Below are positions 15,550-17,828 of a DNA stretch of 17,828 nt, one piece after another. Position numbers and translations under genes: made by a program. Under the pieces are notes generated by a model. It did no database searches and was not told the DNA's origin. It saw only the letters and a program-made list of their open reading frames with translations. The stretch's first letter is position 1. Every line of letters begins with the position of its first letter. The stretch covers positions 1 to 17,828 of the forward strand of contig JAYVXS010000121.1 of assembly GCA_043784965.1 (NCBI GenBank). Reading direction: 5' to 3'. The stretch is from JAYTQQ01 sp043784965 (lineage in GTDB: Bacteria > Bdellovibrionota > Bdellovibrionia > Bdellovibrionales > JAMPXM01).

Positions 15550-15554
15550 CCTCC
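15550..15554 (-). promoter_or_regulatory. Ribosome binding site of the metallophosphoesterase gene
   Basis: GGAGG on the minus strand, seven bases before the ATG at 15542-15540; it fixes this start. Confidence 0.75.
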
Positions 15555-15599
15555 ACAGCAACAGCTACTCCTTTCATTCTAGCAAAAATGGCGCTCGAC

Positions 15600-16013
15600 T
15601 CAACTAAAATACTTTTGATGTTCGATGATCAAACAGCGATTCGATACGACCTTTATCCCGGCCCTTTCGGCGCGGGCCTCAGCTTCGGGATGGGTAATCC
15701 CAAGCTGAAGCCAAAGAACCTCAACGTCACCAAGGTCCAATACCTCGTCCACAACTCTTGGGATCACGCTCGAGCCACGAAAGACATTAATGAATTTTCT
15801 GTACTCTAGCGGCACTTCACCTAAGGTCGAGAATATTTCAAATCCACTGTCAGCATGAACCTCTGGATAAGTTCCGACCATTTGCCATCCTCGATCACGC
15901 ATATAAAGAGGAACATAGTGACTGGGCTTATGAAGATCAGGACTTAAGCCGTAAACGGCAAATTTTTGGTATTTCTCTAAAAGCTGCTTAATTTCATTTT
16001 CTTTGATATTCAT
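15600..16013 (-). CDS. CoA-binding domain protein (YccU type)
   Basis: A 137-residue protein consisting of a single CoA_binding_2 Rossmann domain. Signs are FAVYGLSPDLHKPSHYV (18-34, the nucleotide-binding loop with Ser24, Lys29 and Ser31), the GW/TYP strand end (42-50), VFRG (77-80), LWLQLGITHPEA (100-111) and VVSNRCLIIEH (122-132). Homologues bind coenzyme A in solution and resemble the succinyl-CoA synthetase alpha-subunit domain, but the cellular role is unknown. I place the start at ATG 16013 because GGAGGT stands directly upstream; the frame is open for 18 further residues to 16067, but those codons would span the ribosome site. It is the first gene of the five-gene minus-strand run. 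Confidence 0.88.
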   Translation of the reverse strand: MNIKENEIKQLLEKYQKFAVYGLSPDLHKPSHYVPLYMRDRGWQMVGTYPEVHADSGFEIFSTLGEVPLEYRKFINVFRGSSVIPRVVDEVLDLGDVEVLWLQLGITHPEAEARAERAGIKVVSNRCLIIEHQKYFS

Positions 16014-16017
16014 TTTA

Positions 16018-16022
16018 CCTCC
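16018..16022 (-). promoter_or_regulatory. Ribosome binding site that decides the start of the CoA-binding gene
   Basis: GGAGG on the minus strand (followed by T), four bases before the ATG. It argues against the longer reading that begins at 16067. Confidence 0.75.
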
Positions 16023-16049
16023 ACGCCGGATCCTTATCCGCATTACTAA

Positions 16050-16078
16050 AAAGTAGCCAATTTGCATTTTGATGTAAA
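16050..16078 (-). promoter_or_regulatory. Candidate promoter of the minus-strand operon
   Basis: TTTACA (16078-16073, five of six matches to the -35 consensus) and TACTTT (16055-16050, a weak -10) are separated by exactly 17 bases. Transcription would start about 30 bases before the ATG at 16013. This is also compatible with the shorter start. Confidence 0.35.
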
Positions 16079-16094
16079 GCCCTTATCAAAACTA

Positions 16095-16180
16095 CCCGCC
16101 CATAATTGGAAACAAAATAGAAAAACCAAAATCAGTTGGTGTTGCCAGCAAACGGTTCTTTGCAAATAGACCTACCAAAA
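16095..16180. repeat. Dispersed intergenic repeat, copy 2
   Basis: Ungapped partner of 8725-8810 (61 of 86 bases equal by hand count), same orientation, at a distance of 7370 bases. It begins CCCGCCCATAA and ends ACCTACCAAAA. The copy lies just upstream of the promoter candidate for the CoA-binding gene. Confidence 0.7.
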
Positions 16181-16193
16181 AACCAACAAACGA

Positions 16194-16219
16194 AATTCAC
16201 CACTTTGAATTCACCACTT
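16194..16219. repeat. Direct repeat of AATTCACCACTT
   Basis: Two exact 12-base copies at 16194-16205 and 16208-16219, period 14 bases. The second runs into a palindrome (16215-16226). Confidence 0.6.
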
Positions 16220-16226
16220 GCAAGTG
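16215..16226. repeat. 12-base perfect palindrome CACTTGCAAGTG
   Basis: Self-complementary site overlapping the end of the direct repeat; of the size and form of a dimeric regulator site. No regulator can be named. Confidence 0.4.
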
Positions 16227-16233
16227 CCGCCTT

Positions 16234-16327
16234 TTGCTCAATTGCTCAAAGAATACTCACGGCAACGACCACCAAAATGACTCCGCCACTGCCTAGCCCC
16301 AATTAGCCAGGCCCCTTTATTGCTCAA
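16234..16327. repeat. Three copies of TTGCTCAA
   Basis: Exact copies occur at 16234-16241, 16242-16249 (adjacent, in tandem) and 16320-16327. The last ends nine bases before the ATG of the partial gene, where a ribosome site would be expected but is absent. Confidence 0.5.
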
Positions 16328-16336
16328 TAGAAATAT

Positions 16337-17828
16337 ATGCCTTTTCACGTCCAAAAACTCACGCTCTTCAAACTCATTTTCTTGCTTTACTTAGGCCTGC
16401 ATTCAGCGCCAACTTTAGCTGCTAGCTCGCATTATGATTGCGCGGATCTTTTTACGTTTGAGATCAAGTCTGCAGATCGAACCTTGGATTCTGAGGGCAA
16501 CACTCAAATTCAAACCTATTTGGATGATACCATCCATAGTCTTAATCAAATGCGCGGAACCAATGGACTACTAAACGATACAATCTGGATTGAAAGTAAA
16601 GCTGATGGATCAAATATTATTCGCGCCGTTCAACGCAATACTTCGCCTTCAAATATCGCCGCAGATCTCATCGTCCAAACTGAACTAGCGACCCGAAACT
16701 CTGACGGCGCAGCGAGAACCAATTTAAATCAAACTCTGTCCACTTTGAAAGGTCTCGCCAAGCACAACGAATCAGGCCTGTTTTTTAGCTGGTATTCGAC
16801 CGACCAAACATCAAAAGTCGCAAGTTATGCAGTCTCTTCAATCGACAATTTACATTTAGCTATTGCTTTATGGACGATCAAAGAAAACTTTTCAGGAACT
16901 GAATTGGCTCGTCGAGCAGAAGAATTGTTTCGCCCGATGAATTTTTCAATGTTCTATGATGTTCCCACGGGCCTGATTCACGGAAATTTTGCCTATATTA
17001 ACGGAAAATGGATCAGAGAAACCTATACCTTTGCGAATATGGGTTCAGAGGCACGACTGCTCTATACCGCAGGTTGGGCGCTTGGTCTGTTTAAGAATTT
17101 TTCGCAAAAAACAGATTTTGTGGCCAAAGCCTGTAAGGCATTGAAGTGTGAGATTCTGCAAACCGAGCATGGTCCAATGCTTCTTCACGGTTCACTATTG
17201 AAAGAATGGACGGGAGCGGCTTTTCAATTGTATTTTCCAGAAAAATTTGGTGGCGAAGAAAATTATTCGCCGGTGATCAAGAATTTATACAAATCCCTTG
17301 GCAATTATATGATTGCAGAGGGCGAGCGACGTGGCATAGCGCTTCCCGCTGGCTGCTCGCCCTGTGTTGTTGGTATCATTGAAGATAAGAACGGCAATTT
17401 CTATTCAATTTACAATTCCAATTCAGGCAATATCGCATTGGTCAGCTCAGGCAATCAGGATGTTCTTGATCCCGCTGCCGCTGCTAAATGGGAGGCTACG
17501 GTGACACCCCATGCACTTGTTATGGCCGCGGTCTCCAATATTAGAAGTTTTTTGCCGATACTTAAAAAAACGGAAAGCATTAAGTCGGGAAATAATCCAC
17601 TCTATATTAAAGGAATGGGCTGGGCAGATGCACTACATGTTGTTGGTCCTGAAGCTGGGACCGTTGTTCCCGCCCAAGAAGCCATTAGTCAAGCCGTAAT
17701 TGCCATTTCGCTTATGCAGATTCAATCCGCCGATGGCTTAAGTGCCAGTGGGCGGGCACTTTTTAAAAATCCAAAAATTCGAACTCGAATGAAATTAGCT
17801 TATCAAATTGTTGACGGAAAATTGAAAG
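16337..17828 (+). CDS. Large exported protein, DUF3131/glycoamylase-like (partial, cut by window end)
   Basis: The frame opens at ATG 16337 and remains open for 497 codons to the right edge. Residues 1-28 are a signal peptide (hydrophobic LFKLIFLLYLGLH, cleavage near TLA-A), so the product is exported. Residues 147-152 (GLFFSW) and SSIDNLHLAIALW (167-179) resemble the GLYYxW and VDNGWLAxxL motifs of DUF3131 and glycoamylase-like alpha/alpha-barrel proteins. Further similar points are MGSEARLLYTAGWALG (235-250), LHGSLLKEWTGAAF (283-296), ALPAGCSPC (335-343), and KGMGWADAL (425-433) followed by a repeatless helix. These families act on or near glucans or cell-wall polysaccharides; the exact activity is unknown. 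I see no clear ribosome site before the ATG. Confidence 0.85.
   Translation, partial: MPFHVQKLTLFKLIFLLYLGLHSAPTLAASSHYDCADLFTFEIKSADRTLDSEGNTQIQTYLDDTIHSLNQMRGTNGLLNDTIWIESKADGSNIIRAVQRNTSPSNIAADLIVQTELATRNSDGAARTNLNQTLSTLKGLAKHNESGLFFSWYSTDQTSKVASYAVSSIDNLHLAIALWTIKENFSGTELARRAEELFRPMNFSMFYDVPTGLIHGNFAYINGKWIRETYTFANMGSEARLLYTAGWALGLFKNFSQKTDFVAKACKALKCEILQTEHGPMLLHGSLLKEWTGAAFQLYFPEKFGGEENYSPVIKNLYKSLGNYMIAEGERRGIALPAGCSPCVVGIIEDKNGNFYSIYNSNSGNIALVSSGNQDVLDPAAAAKWEATVTPHALVMAAVSNIRSFLPILKKTESIKSGNNPLYIKGMGWADALHVVGPEAGTVVPAQEAISQAVIAISLMQIQSADGLSASGRALFKNPKIRTRMKLAYQIVDGKLK

Larger units (their letters stand above)
16014..16336. other. Divergent intergenic gap of 323 bases, rich in short repeats
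   Basis: The gap separates the minus-strand CoA-binding operon from the plus-strand partial gene. It holds the candidate minus promoter, copy 2 of the dispersed repeat (16095-16180), a 14-base-period direct repeat, a 12-base palindrome and three copies of TTGCTCAA. No open frame here has a start with a ribosome site. I see no clear plus-strand promoter for the gene at 16337. Confidence 0.6.

Noticed and set aside
16014..16067. N-terminal extension of the CoA-binding protein by 18 residues
   Set aside because: The extension is Arg-rich, spans a strong GGAGGT ribosome site for the inner ATG, and lies outside the CoA-binding domain.
1..17828. Defence system, prophage, CRISPR array, insertion sequence or RNA gene
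   Set aside because: No transposase, integrase, nuclease-helicase pair, spaced direct-repeat array, tRNA-like cloverleaf or rRNA stretch was seen on either strand.

Overview
The window looks like chromosomal DNA of moderate GC from a free-living Gram-negative bacterium. A Bdellovibrio-like lineage (Bdellovibrionota) is my best guess. This rests on the mix of exported hydrolases, the PepO-type M13 protease, the frequent TTG starts and the general style of the proteins. It is an inference from gene content, not from a marker gene. I see no rRNA, tRNA, CRISPR array, phage module, insertion sequence or recognisable defence system.

Layout, left to right. (1) 1-142: the end of an unidentified plus-strand gene and a good rho-independent terminator. 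(2) 159-2524, minus strand: a membrane LTA-synthase-family phosphoglycerol or phosphoethanolamine transferase, with a small unknown gene overlapping its stop codon. (3) 2707-3972, plus: an exported acid phosphatase/phospholipase C-type phosphoesterase. (4) 4010-5599, minus: an exported phospholipase D/cardiolipin synthase-type protein with two HKD motifs. These three neighbours all act on phosphodiesters or phosphomonoesters, probably of lipids, outside the cytoplasm. (5) 5600-5828: a divergent control region with an inverted repeat, a palindrome and a heptamer tandem repeat. (6) 5829-8634, plus: a DTW-domain tRNA aminocarboxypropyltransferase (TapT type), a YaiI/YqxD (DUF188) protein six bases downstream, and a long atypical short-chain dehydrogenase with an N-terminal four-cysteine module. 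(7) 8635-8997: a gap carrying copy 1 of a dispersed 86-base repeat. (8) 8998-10605, plus: a YbiT/YkpA-type ABC-F ATPase with one canonical and one degenerate composite ATP site. (9) 10610-16013, minus: five genes in a row, transcribed CoA-binding protein, metallophosphoesterase lipoprotein, aldo/keto reductase, M13 metalloprotease, then a Cys-rich zinc-finger protein; gaps of 13-63 bases suggest one or two operons. (10) 16014-16336: a divergent gap with copy 2 of the dispersed repeat and several short repeats. (11) 16337 to the right edge, plus: a large exported protein resembling the DUF3131/glycoamylase-like alpha/alpha-barrel families, cut by the window end.

Most genes are ordinary housekeeping or envelope genes. 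The points that deserve a second look are the dispersed intergenic repeat, the paired loss of motifs in ATP site 2 of the ABC-F protein, the SDR with a non-canonical active site, and the repeat-rich divergent regions at 5600-5828 and 16180-16336.
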